DNA of 64,000 nt, from the NCBI RefSeq assembly GCF_004210375.1, contig NC_134837.1, positions 166,511,310 through 166,575,309 of the forward strand. The letters run 5' to 3'. Every line of letters starts with the position of its first letter. Within the stretch, counting starts at the first letter, position 1. Of the stretch, positions 36,359-46,981 are shown piece after piece. The notes under the pieces are model-generated. The model was given only the letters and a program-made list of their open reading frames with translations, ran no database searches and had not been told where the DNA came from. This DNA comes from Tachypleus tridentatus. Taxonomy: Eukaryota > Arthropoda > Merostomata > Xiphosura > Limulidae. The position numbers and the translations under genes are program-made.

Positions 36359-38628
36359 GTTACAGGTGATTATACTCATCAATGCTAGAATATTTGGATG
36401 CTCTATTTTATAGTGGAAAGATTGTTCTAAGCTGTCAAGTGTTTTTCATATTGCATAATATTTTATCTAGGTAGATAGCTTAGATAGATAATATAAAATA
36501 TGGGAATTAAAATGTATTTAAAATTTTGTAAGAGATTTAAAAAATATGATAGTAGAAATTCTAATGAACAATGGCAGAGGAAGTACGACCACTACTTTGA
36601 TATGTGACAGAGTTATCGCTCAAAATCAGGAGGTTTCAAATTTTTAATCAGGATATTGGACTTCATATCAGGAGGTTTTTTTTATCGTTGTTAGTTGTAA
36701 AGTAAGTCGATGATTTTGGCATAAGATAGGCTCATGACTGATGACGCATATTGCAGTAATGGAGTCACTAATAGCGGTGATGTTTGTTGTTATTGTCAGC
36801 GTTACATATGATAGAGAAATAGAAATTTCATGAGAAAATATACAGTAAAATAAAGTTTATGTGCAAAGAGGGAGAGATAATAATCGCACAGATACGCATT
36901 TTGACTGAATAGTCGGGAGGGGCTCTTTGAAAACGAATTTTTTCCCCTCTATTCGTGAGTATCACGTGTGTGCAGCACTGTCTTCTATAGACCTATACGA
37001 ACTGTTTTCACTAGTTATTAGCCTTGACGTTCCCACCTGACCCTTATATGTTTACACGTGCACAGTTGGGCTGATGAGCTTGCAATACACCCTCTTAGCG
37101 TAGATGGCTCCCTCTATCTTCACTTCAAGATCACGCAAAAAAAACAACAACAACATAGGAAGTGAGAAGGATGGGTGGGAAATGCGAATGGATACATAAT
37201 AGCTAGAATCCTACATTCAACTAGCGGAGAGACTGCAAAATTTACTTAGATGAACACTCTTTGGAAAGCATCTGAAGAGAGTTAGCTCATGGATTGTGAC
37301 ATCTCTCTGTCACATATGTACCAGGTATACTATTCGTTCATTGTGAAGAGATGTATTGCGAAATTTGGCGGAAAATATGCACAACCAATACTAAATCGGA
37401 CGCCATGAAGGGTGTAAGGTGGCTAGGGCTCTTTGGACTGTAATCATTGGGTCAACACCAATTTAAAATCTGGCGACACTGGGTATTTATCATCAGGTTC
37501 GTGATAGTACGAAAATCCTTATCGATTTCATCTTAAGACTAGGAAGCGGAAGAGCAACCGGGTCTGTCAACCCAGTCAGGAAACGTGTGAAGACCCACTA
37601 TAGAACCAATACAAGACCACCGGGGAAAACCAGAACCATAAATAAAGAGAGCTTGGCCAACCTGATTTCATATTTGAGTAAGACTATAATTGCATAGAAT
37701 ACACTTAGCTGACAGCAGGGCGCAATGATGTTACCCTTTTGAAGTAACGCCATAAGCACATTTGACTTGTGATTTACAAAGTGCTGTGCTGTTTAGCTCA
37801 GGGCTATTGAATAGATCTGGCAGTGGAAATATTTCATATAGGATCCCTTGATCTCCAGAAAGGTGCAGGAACTGGGAAATAAACATTAGTCATCAATAAT
37901 GGTAAACAGAATGTGTAAAGAAAGGATGAATTGTGTTCAACATGCTAAAAACCTGTAGAGGAACAAAGATAATCACCAACTGAGGGCAGCCTTCAGAAAC
38001 TCGTACAGTTGAGTGAATGTAAGAAAGGCAGTCTTACCCAATACCAACTGTTCTGAAGAATGTATGAAGTTTTTCAGTCACATGAAACATCTTTTCAGAG
38101 AAGTTCAGAACATGCTAGTAGTGCAAGTCTTGTAAAGCAGGCAGAGATACTTACATAGGGTATAAAGAATCGACACTTGACTAAGTTCTTTGTGAGGCTT
38201 GGTATCTATGCGATTTTGCAGCAAAATCTCTGCAAAAGTAAACTCAAGGATCAAAGTAAGTAAACTTTGGGGCAAGAGCATCGTCAAGTGGCTATTTTGC
38301 AAATACTTAGGTAGACTAAAAATGTACTAACCAATTATTCCGGCATCTTTTAAAATTTTTCATCTCAGAAAATAAAGTTTACTTATTAAAATATCCCATT
38401 TGATACGATCATATAATATTGATTTTTTCACCTCTTAGGTGCAAGAACTCTTATATTATGTATCTACCGAGGAGGTCAATTACTGAATACATCTTAACTT
38501 AAACGTGTTTAGTTTTTGAACTGCTTTCGTGTTAAAGGTACTCTTTTCGTGGTCGACATGGAAAATGACTGCAATTTGTACATTTGCAGTACCTCGGCTG
38601 TTTTTTATTTTTTTTTAATGGTTTAAAT
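36359..38628. other. Unassigned sequence
   Basis: No convincing exon or repeat in about 2.3 kb. Parts near 37000-37600 are less AT-rich but have only short frames. Confidence 0.4.
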
Positions 38629-39116
38629 CGGTGGTTCCCAAATAGTGGTTCATAAACCCATTAGAAAGTTGCGAAATAGTGCAGGGGGCTCTTAGAAACA
38701 ATTCCATAATAGGAGAAGCAAAGGTGTTGCATCCATCCATCACACTGAGTACATTGTAACTTCAAGACTTTTCATGAGGAATGGAAATATGATGGGTATC
38801 TTTTACAGTTTTTAAAAGTAAGGTGAAGAGAAGGTTTAGGCTCACTCAAAGTGGTAGAAACTACGAAAGTGAAATTTTGAAAGATTGCTGCTGTTTTCAA
38901 AATGTAATAAAATTGATAATGTAAAGATAAATAATAATGTAACAATAAATAGTGTGTAATAAAAACAAATTTTATATTTTCAAGATCATCGTTTTAATAA
39001 TTTTTATTCAGGTAAGGGAGAAAATTTTGGAAAATATTTATTTTTATGAGGAAGTTCGCTAGATTTGGTATTTTCATGAAAGGAATTTATGGATTGTTAA
39101 AGATTTGAAACCCCTA
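38629..39116. mobile_element. Probable non-autonomous hAT element (488 bp)
   Basis: The left end CGGTGGTTCCCAAAT and the right end ATTTGAAACCCCTA resemble degraded hAT inverted repeats. Flanking 8-mers GTTTAAAT (38621-38628) and GTCTAAAT (39117-39124) match at 7 of 8. There is no coding content. Confidence 0.45.
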
Positions 39117-39124
39117 GTCTAAAT

Positions 39125-40131
39125 TATTTTGTCTCGCTTGAAACTTTCTTAGAGCATTAATTATTTATATATATATATAACCGTTTCTATTATTTCATAA
39201 TGGGAAAGTGGTAAGTTATTAAATAGTCTACTGTGGCTTTGTAATAACAAAACCCACATACACTTATTATATAGATTTTTTTTTTTTACAATTAACCACA
39301 TTTGGAAGAACGAAAAGTGTCAGCGTTATGTAAGTACCATGTGTAATAAAAACATGTGGTGTAATAAACAAATTCTAGGTTTATGCATGTTTTGTTTCTG
39401 TAGTGTAAAACTAATATCTTGTAAGGTTTCTTAATGTTTTGATTTTTTTTGGCGTTCATTTTATACGTTTTCGTGATAGAGGGAGATCAGATATGGGTTA
39501 ATTAACTTCTGGTATTAATTAAATTGTAATTTTGAATTGAATTAAATAAACACATTTTCGCGAAGTTATTTAACTTACATATCAATATTATTATATCAGT
39601 TGTTAAGAAGGTGCAATTAAGTTGAAATATCAAAAATGGATTAATTTTAACGTACATGAAAATGACTAATTTATGTATTATGTACTGTTTAATTAAAGTT
39701 ATGAGATCAGAGAGGTGGTGGTAAATGCATTTGGAAGCGGGGTGTCCCACTGGGCACACCGTTATTGAAACATGCGAGGATCTAAAGTCCACTTTATGGT
39801 GTAAATCTTTTCAGACCAAGAAAATCAAATTGCAAAGTGTTTCAAAGCACCTGAGATATGATATAGTGGTAGGTGTGTGTGATGTAAATAGTTCCAGAAT
39901 AAAAGTTGTAACATTCAAAAACAAAGTGAAAGTGAGTGGGTGCTTCCTTGCCAATTGATGTAAAAGACAATAGTCATGAACAATGTGTTTCGTTATAAAG
40001 GTAGAAAATCATCCATTGCACGACTAGAAGCTTCAGAATATTGATAAGCAGAGCTGTCTCTTTATTTAGGTTCATTTATTTATTTTTAAAAACAAACCGT
40101 TAATTAATATAGTTTATTATGATAGATAATA
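39125..40131. other. Unassigned AT-rich sequence
   Basis: A 77-codon frame at 39725-39958 and a 96-codon - strand frame at 39502-39792 overlap antiparallel and show no motif. Neither is supported. Confidence 0.4.
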
Positions 40132-40260
40132 TTTTTTGTTTATTTGTTATTTTACACAAAGTCACACAACTGGCTATCAGTAATGTGTCTACAACGGGCC
40201 CTGGAAACAAGTTTTTAGCATTATAAGTCTTCAGATTTACTACTGAGCCACCAGGAGACA
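40132..40260 (-). repeat. SINE family 3 copy
   Basis: TTTTACACAAAGTCACACAA, CTGGCTATCAGTAATGTGTC, then GTTTTTAGCATTATAAGTC and GAGCCACCAGGAGAC. Diverged reverse copy. Confidence 0.65.
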
Positions 40261-40552
40261 TTGGATAATTTTATTCCTCTAATATCGAAGAAATAGAAAT
40301 TACATCCGTTCGTTTATCACAGATGGCAACACTATCGCTTTCAGTTGAATACGATGCAGTGGTAAGAACATAGTTTGCCTTTTATTACCTTTACAAAAAT
40401 ATAATAATCCACCTTCCTAGTTTTTTTTTTGCTATATTTTTTGCAAATGTTTCTCACGAGCGGTGTGAATAACAATAAGATCTTCTAGAACACTCCAGCT
40501 GGGATAGTTCGCCATCAGTTTTCCATTTTAAGACAATTCCTATTCTGAGAGT
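40261..40552. other. Unassigned sequence
   Basis: No supported feature. Confidence 0.4.
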
Positions 40553-40564
40553 AAACGTCATTGG

Positions 40565-40834
40565 TTTGATTTGAATTTTCGCACAAAGCTACTCGAGGGC
40601 TATCTGTGATAGCCATCCCTAATTTAGTAGTGTAAGACTAGAGGGAAGGCAGCTAGTCATCACCACCCACCGCCAACTCTGGGGCTACTCTTTTACTAAC
40701 GAATAGTGGGATTGATCGTCACATTATAACGCCCCTACGACTGAAAGGGCGAGCATGTTTAGTGCGATGGGGATTCAAATCCGCGACCCTCAGATTATGA
40801 TTCGAGTGCCTTAACCACCTGGCCATGCCGGGCC
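40565..40834 (-). repeat. SINE family 1 copy with perfect target duplication
   Basis: Reverse copy ending CACCTGGCCATGCCGGGCC. The 12 bp AAACGTCATTGG lies at 40553-40564 and 40835-40846. The tail is short and GTTT-poor. Confidence 0.92.
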
Positions 40835-41043
40835 AAACGTCATTGGATTAAAAGAAATGTATTTTGTAAACGTTTGTTTTTGTTTTAATTTACCTATTAG
40901 TTGAAACTATTTCGATTACTCAGAAGTAGCATGTCAAGAACGATTTATACATAAAACAGTGATAATTTAGTTGTAGGTATTCAGTATATACCCTAGATTA
41001 AAATGATATAAATATTGTTACTAATATTCTTATGTTTGGGCAC

Positions 41044-41324
41044 ATGGCCTGGCATGGCCTAGCGCGTTAAGGCGTGCGCTTCGTAATCTGAGGGTCGCGG
41101 GTTCGCGCCCGAGCCGCGCCAAACATGCTCGCCCTCCCAGCCGTGGGGGCGTTATAATGTGACGGTGAATCCCATTATTCGTTGGTAAAAGAGTAGCCCA
41201 AGAGTTGGCGGTGGATGGTGATGACTAGCTGCCTTCCCTCTAGTCTTACACTACTAAATTAGGGACGGCTAGCACAGATAGCCCTCGAGTAGCTTTGTGC
41301 GAAATTCTAAAAAACAAACAAACA
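41044..41324 (+). repeat. SINE family 1 (GCGC subtype) with perfect target duplication
   Basis: Forward copy with head TGGCCTGGCATGGCCTAGCG and GCGCCCGAGCCGCGCC, and tail (AAAC)n. ATGTTTGGGCAC flanks it at 41032-41043 and 41325-41336. The second flank is also the left flank of the SINE family 2 copy that follows. Confidence 0.92.
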
Positions 41325-41336
41325 ATGTTTGGGCAC

Positions 41337-41462
41337 GCCCCCTGCCAGCACAGCGGTAAGTTTATGGATTTACAACGCTAAAACCAGGGGTTTGATTCCC
41401 CTCGGTAGGCTCAGCAGATAGCCCGTTATGGCTTTACTATAAGAAAAACACACCCACACACG
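41337..41462 (+). repeat. SINE family 2 copy, adjacent to a SINE family 1
   Basis: GCCCCCTGCCAGCACAGCGG, then ATTTACAACGCTAAAACCAG, GGGTTTGATTCCCC and CTTTACTATAAGAAAAACAC. The left flank TGTTTGGGCAC (41326-41336) and the right flank TGTTTGGACAC (41463-41473) form its target duplication. Confidence 0.9.
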
Positions 41463-41473
41463 TGTTTGGACAC

Positions 41474-41987
41474 ATAAAAAATAATATGAAATAATTTATA
41501 AAAACCAAACATGGAAGCTATGTGTAGAATAACTGCTTATGACTTTGTCTAGGTACCTTAAGACAACGTTATGGTAAATTATTTTCTTAGATCGTATCTT
41601 CAAAAGCGAATAAATCATAAGAATGAATAATTTGCGATAGTTTTATTTCTGCACAACAAACATTCTTTACCGTTTATAAGGAGCCTTTATTGTTGTTTAT
41701 CATAGTAACTGACGAGGATTATCATGATGACAAGCATTGATTATGGGGTGGAAATTTGTAATGGGAATTTAAAAATGTATATACGACATTTGACTGACTA
41801 ATCAAGAAGAGAAAAGACATTATCAAAACGATTAAAATCTGAAGAAATACATCACTAAATTGATTGCAAATTTATGCAAATACTCTAGAAATCGTAAATG
41901 CAGGAATCAAAAAATAATAATAATTTTGAAAAGTAATACCAGATAAATGTTAAAATTAGGCGAATTAGTATTTTAATCGGTGGGTTT
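41474..41987. other. Unassigned AT-rich sequence
   Basis: No supported feature. Confidence 0.45.
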
Positions 41988-42985
41988 TACACTATTGTGC
42001 AAATTAATTGAAACAAGATGGAAAATTACGATATTTTCAATTTTTTGCGTTTTATTTCTGAAAATCCAAAAATTACTCACAAATTAATACATGATATGAC
42101 CGCCTTTATTTTTCAGAAGATCATTAATCCGCTTTTGCATCGAGTCCACGAGTTGACTGCAATCTTTACTAATTTTTGAATCGTGGTACCACACCTCAAT
42201 TATGGCCTCAATTAGCTTATCTTTCGAAGTACAGTCTTTTCCCCCGAAGTCTTTCTTTACAAATCGTCCAAAGATTTTTAATAGGATTTAAGTCCGGAGA
42301 GTTTCCAGGCCAGTTCAGCACCTTTATTTGCATTGTAGTCATAAAATTCTTCACAAGTTTCGATGTGTGGCAAGGAGCAATATCTTGCTGAAAAATGCCA
42401 GATCTATCTGGAAATCTCTTTTTCAATTCTGGAACGACTCTTCTCTGCAAAACTTCGATGTACTGTGGTCCTTGCATCATACCTTCTACGATATGTAAGC
42501 CTCCGACGCCATAATAGCTGAAAAAGCCCCAAAACATCTTCTTCAAGGGATATTTTACGAACTGATTGATGTGAGATTCTCGAAGTTTCTCACCTGGAAA
42601 TCTGCAAACATGCAGACTTCTTTGACTCTGTACGAAGAAATGAGTCTAGTCACTGAATAACACCTTCCTCCATTGTTCTTGCATCCAGTTCTTGTATTTC
42701 AGACCCCAATGATACCGGTTTTTTTCATTGAGTTGGTAAGAAGTTGTTTTTTTGACTGGTCTCCTTGCCCTTCTAACGCAATTTCGAATGACGTAATATT
42801 CCTCAAAATTTCGTCGTATATCCCAAAAATAGATCGACCGTACTGCAAAACACAGCTAATGACGTCATCTGTGTGAAAAAATGATTATTAAAGAAAATCA
42901 TCGGGTTCAGCGAGCCTACACCGGCCGCCATGCTGAAAATATTGTAAAATGACCATTTGTTTCAATTAATTTGCACAAGGGTGTA
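41988..42985 (-). mobile_element. Tc1-like DNA transposon, inactive (1.0 kb)
   Basis: The inverted repeats read CACTATTGTGCAAATTAATT on the left and AATTAATTTGCACAAGGGTG on the right. TA dinucleotides sit at both edges (41988-41989 and 42984-42985). The length is close to a complete Tc1 element, but the transposase is broken. Confidence 0.9.
42217..42890 (-). pseudogene. Tc1-like transposase, disabled
   Basis: The longest intact frame (42546-42217) reads MKKMFWGFFSYYGVGGLHIV, RFPDRSGIFQQDIAPCHTSK, then VLNWPGNSPDLNPIKNLW. The second catalytic aspartate (QQD) is present, but the third catalytic residue, normally E in NPIENLW, is K. Upstream, about 42660-42546, is FSD, a stop, then THFFVQSQRSLHVCRFPGEK: the first catalytic aspartate is followed at once by TAG. 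The helix-turn-helix half is not recognisable as one frame. It would be inactive even if translated. Confidence 0.88.
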
Positions 42986-43608
42986 GCTTGTATGTCTCTA
43001 TCAATACGTAAAAAAGCAGCTCCCAAAGCACATAATTATAGGACGAAAAGAAAAGTTTAAAATATTTACAGGAAAGGGGTCTAATTAAATAATAATATTT
43101 ATTTGAAATAATACATTTCGTCTTTGAGGAGTCAATGATATTTTTTGTGTTATTTTAACGTGTATGGCAATGTTTTAACATTTTCAACAATAAAGATATA
43201 AACAATTTTATAATTGTGGTAAGCATAAATGTTTGGTTCTTTTTTCTACTTGAGGTACATTAACATGCAGGTCGTTGGTGTTTCTAGTCCAATTTGTGTC
43301 TATTTTTGTGAACGTTTATAAGAATACTATAAGAAGTCTCAGATTCATTTATATTGTGAATATGTTTATAACTTAACTGCTTTCAATAAGCAGGTGTCTT
43401 ATGGAATTAGAAATAGAAAATAAAAGAGCATCTTATATAGAACCTCTTTATCTAGACTTGGACCGAAGTACGAACAATGTTTTACACCATAATAATACCT
43501 TTAATATACCTTACGACTTTTTTAAATTCGTCATAGCTTGAAATATTACAATCATTGCTTTTACTTTTAATTACCTTATTTTTTTTTTAGTTATTTGAAA
43601 TTAATTTA
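42986..43608. other. Unassigned AT-rich sequence
   Basis: No supported feature. Confidence 0.45.
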
Positions 43609-43610
43609 TA

Positions 43611-44848
43611 CAGTGGTACCTCGGTTCACGAACGACTCCCTTCTCGAACAATTCGGTTTTCGAGCATATTGTTTGAGAAAAAAATGTTTCGGTTCCAGAA
43701 CCAAGCTGTCGTGGCCCGAACCCCAGAAAGAACCCGACTGATGACCCGAACGACCCTTCGAGCATTTTCGGCCTACACCAAGCTTGTTCAAAACATTTTA
43801 CCCACACCTGTCGCTCAGTTTACACCCCCGCTAAAATCTGCTGTGAACGTTCTCGTTTTTTTTCTTTCTAAATATTCTGATTAAATAAGCCACCATGGGG
43901 TCAAAGAAGGATAATGAAAGCAGCAAACCAAAAAGAAAAGTTGTTAGAGTTACAAGAGAGGTGAAAAAAGATCTCACAGCGAGGTATGAGAGTGGTGTTC
44001 TCGTGTCTGACCTTGCTACACAGTTTGGTATGGTGAAGTCTACAGTCTGCATCATACTGAAAAATAAAGAGGTCATCAAAGGAGCTGATGTTGCAAAAGG
44101 AGTGACAGTGCTTACGAAACAAAGATCACAAACAATGGAAGAGGTAGAAAAACTGTTGTTGATTTGGGTAAATGAAAAACAGTTAGCTGGTGATAGCATA
44201 TCTGAGACCATCATTTGTGAGAAAGCAAAGCATTTGTTTGCTGACCTCCTGAAAAACACCCCTGGTACAAGTGCTGATACAAGTGATGCCTTTAAGGCTA
44301 GTAGAGGGTGGCTTGAAAAATTTAGGAAGAGAAGTGGCATACATAGTGTGGTGAGAGATGGGGAGGGTGCCAGGCAGAAACAAACCTCATTATACAAGTT
44401 TTTAGTGAGAAATGGGTCCAGTGAGTCTCAAGCAGGTTGTAGCGGTGCAAAGAGACAGAAAAGAGAAAGAACCCCAGAAGGAGAGTTATATGACGTTTTT
44501 ATGGAAGGTGACTCCCCTTCCAAACAATAATAACCCTCCTACTCTCCACATTCCTCACCACCTTTCACTTATGCCATCAGCTCTCCTCAGCACAGGTAAA
44601 GTTTAGTTAAATTTTCATTTATTGTTTTTTTCATTGTGTTTATAGTTTTTGTGGTTGACTTTATGCATGTAAGTATTATTATACAGGTATAAATAAGCAA
44701 TATTTTTACTTAGACTGCTTCATAATGCGTAATTTTTGGAAGTCTGTAACGGATTAATTTAATTTACAGTACTTCTTATGGGAAAAATTGATACGGTTTT
44801 TGAACAGCCTTCTAGAACGGATTAAGTTCGAGAACAGGGGTACCACTA
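43611..44848 (+). mobile_element. Tigger/pogo-type DNA transposon, internally deleted (1.24 kb)
   Basis: The left end is CAGTGGTACCTCGGTTCACG. The right end, read in complement, is TAGTGGTACCCCTGTTCTCG. TA duplications lie at 43609-43610 and 44849-44850. A single open ORF remains inside, and the catalytic part of the transposase has been removed. Confidence 0.9.
43895..44530 (+). CDS. Tigger-like protein lacking the DDE domain, ORF intact
   Basis: 211 codons from ATG (context CCACCATGG, a strong Kozak match) to TAA. Residues about 12-60 (RVTREVKKDLTARYES, LATQFGMVKSTVCIILKNK) form the CENP-B/psq-type helix-turn-helix. Residues about 80-150 (KLLLIWVNEKQLAGDSISE, KASRGWLEKFRKRSGIHSV) form the second, CENP-B-type DNA-binding domain. 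A full Tigger transposase continues with a DDE catalytic domain of some 200 residues. Here VRDGEGARQKQTSLYKFLV passes directly to the acidic C-terminal tail GELYDVFMEGDSPSKQ. The deletion kept the frame. The product could bind transposon ends but not cut. Whether it is expressed is unknown. Confidence 0.85.
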   Translation: MGSKKDNESSKPKRKVVRVTREVKKDLTARYESGVLVSDLATQFGMVKSTVCIILKNKEVIKGADVAKGVTVLTKQRSQTMEEVEKLLLIWVNEKQLAGDSISETIICEKAKHLFADLLKNTPGTSADTSDAFKASRGWLEKFRKRSGIHSVVRDGEGARQKQTSLYKFLVRNGSSESQAGCSGAKRQKRERTPEGELYDVFMEGDSPSKQ

Positions 44849-44850
44849 TA

Positions 44851-45118
44851 TTTGCTAAGCATACAGTTTTGTCGCGCATGCGGGTTATGACTTTCGTTAA
44901 AATCTTAAGATTCGTCGTTTAAACACTTTGTACTCGGTCTACATATTATCTATCGGAATTGAGATTGTGTGCTGTACTCAATTACATTATACGGATTAAT
45001 TATACAGTTATCATTATCAAGGGCTGGATTAACTTTGGAGTTTAGGTTTAGTTTTCCATTCCTAGTTGAAGTTTTTAATTGCCTCGTAATTTCTTCTAGT
45101 GCTTCATAGGGAGCAACT
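44851..45118. other. Unassigned sequence
   Basis: No supported feature. Confidence 0.4.
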
Positions 45119-45130
45119 GTAGGCCCCTGA

Positions 45131-45399
45131 GGCCCGGCATGGCCTAGCGCGTAAGGCGTGCGACTCGTAATCCGAGGGTCGCGGGTTCGCGCCCGCGTCG
45201 CGCTAAACATGCTCGCCCTCCCAGCCGTGGGGGTGTATAATGTGATGGTCAATCCCACTATTCGTTGGTAAAAGAGTAGCCCAAGAGTTGGCGGTGGGTG
45301 GTGATGACTCGCTGCCTTCCCTCTAGTCTCACACTGCTAAATTAGGGACGGCTAGCACAGGTAGCCCTCGAGTAGCTTTGTGCGAAATTCCCAAACAAA
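45131..45399 (+). repeat. SINE family 1 (GCGC subtype) with perfect target duplication
   Basis: Forward copy GGCCCGGCATGGCCTAGCGC with GC-rich B-box region GGGTTCGCGCCCGCG. The 12 bp GTAGGCCCCTGA lies at 45119-45130 and 45400-45411. A short tail and low divergence suggest a young insertion. Confidence 0.93.
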
Positions 45400-45411
45400 G
45401 TAGGCCCCTGA

Positions 45412-45779
45412 CGACAGTTGAAAGTACTTTGTTCTTCAGAACGTTTTGCGCAAGAGCATCCATTTCAATTTCTAATTTTAGCTTCAGGTATGAAAAGAGA
45501 TGTCTGTGATCGTTTTTACTGAAATGTATAATAGATCTAGCCTTTTATTTATTAAAAGGAATATGCTTTTCTAAATTAACATGCCAGCACTTGCGAAGGC
45601 CCATTTCTTACCATTATGTTTTAAAATATACTATTTCATAAAAAGTTTCAATTTTTAAAACTTTAAACTAGTTCAAGTTATGACGAATGATCATTTAGAA
45701 TATACTTAGGGATAGTTGAAGAGTGTTGATCCTTCAGTGATAACTTAAAATATAAAGATTTATGAGTTTGTGAGGTCTT
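45412..45779. other. Unassigned AT-rich sequence
   Basis: No supported feature. Confidence 0.45.
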
Positions 45780-45789
45780 CAATAGGTTT

Positions 45790-45912
45790 CGTGTGTGTGT
45801 GTTTTCGTATAGCAAAATTACATCGGTGTACCTGCTGAGCCCACCGAGGGGAATCGAACCTCTGATTTTAGCGTTAGTAAATGCGTAGACCTACTGCTGT
45901 ACTAGCGGAGGG
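45790..45912 (-). repeat. SINE family 2 copy with target duplication
   Basis: GTGTGTGTGTTTTCGTATAG, TGCTGAGCCCACCGAGGGGA, ATCGAACCTCTGATTTTAGC and TGTACTAGCGGAGGG. CAATAGGTTT lies at 45780-45789 and 45913-45922. Confidence 0.9.
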
Positions 45913-45922
45913 CAATAGGTTT

Positions 45923-46061
45923 AGTTTGATCATCTCTATTAATTAAAATTTTTCTAAAATTACTGATTTTATTCATGTTTTTCAATTCTGCTGAACACAG
46001 AAGAAAATGTTTCAAGATTTCCTCAGAAAACTTCTTTCAACATTTTAAATACTTGCAATTC
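45923..46061. other. Sequence downstream of the K2P gene
   Basis: AT-rich, no feature. Confidence 0.4.
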
Positions 46062-46083
46062 TTTATTATAATATAATTTTATT
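46062..46083 (-). promoter_or_regulatory. Candidate polyadenylation signals of the K2P gene
   Basis: On the - strand AATAAA occurs at 46083-46078 and 46067-46062, 80-100 bp after the stop codon. The spacing is plausible. Confidence 0.5.
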
Positions 46084-46163
46084 ACAACTGTAATCTATAT
46101 GAAACATAGTTAAATATACAAAATCAATGCATATCTAATCACTGGACACAACATAATATTATT

Positions 46164-46981
46164 TTAAGTTTTCATTTTTCTAGCTGCAAGTCTTTTTCTT
46201 TTTGTTACTTTACTTTGTTTGAGAACAAGGTTGAAAATCATGGCCATTAGTAAAAAACCTCCAATTATGAAGATTATAAAATATACGTTCTGCCAGTCAG
46301 ACGTGTTAAGCATAATAACGGCGGAAGGCACATCTTGAAGAACACAGATTCCAAGTGTTGCAAACATCAAAAAACTTAAGTAAATACTATCCATTAGTGG
46401 CCATCTATGTATAACAGAAAGTACCGTAGCACCAAATATTAAATATATGATAAAAAAAACAATAGCGAAAACAATAGGAATTATGAGATCACGTGACATC
46501 ACATCTTTAGAGACGTGTGAATTACCATTCCATTGAATAACTACATTGTGATCGTTGTCAGAAGTCTCTCCTTGACTAATATTAAACGGAACCGAGACAT
46601 CACTTCTCAAAACTTTATTACAATTTTCGAGTTTTTTACTTGATGCTTCTTTACCGTTTTTGGACCTGAAAGAACCACCAGTCGGTGAGATCTTAATGCT
46701 ACTTTGTATTACAGATGAACCAGTATTTAAATGATTTTGCTGAGCACAGGTATCTAACAAGTGTTGGTCATGCGCAGTCTCGCTCATTTCTGAATGAACT
46801 CGTTTGTTTTTGCGTCGTTCATGAGGTCCGCAGCAAACCTGAAAAATTATGAGTGTCCAAAAATTGGCTAATGAGCTTCCAATCAGCATAAGCCATACCA
46901 ACGTTAAAGGGACGCCGAGACTGGTGTATGTCATAATCATAATGCTGTACCAGCTACTTCGTGGGGCAACAAATGAGACAC
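46164..46981 (-). CDS. K2P homologue exon 2 (M2 to C-terminus)
   Basis: Acceptor TTCTCATACAG on the - strand, entering at phase 1. It encodes VSFVAPRSSWYS, M2, the loop, M3, pore 2 and M4, ending KRLAARKMKT and a stop. The cytosolic loop is rich in Ser, Asn and Lys. Confidence 0.87.

Noticed and set aside
43831..44397. 188-codon open frame on the - strand
   Set aside because: Antisense shadow of the Tigger-like ORF at 43895-44530, whose domains are clearly recognisable on the + strand.
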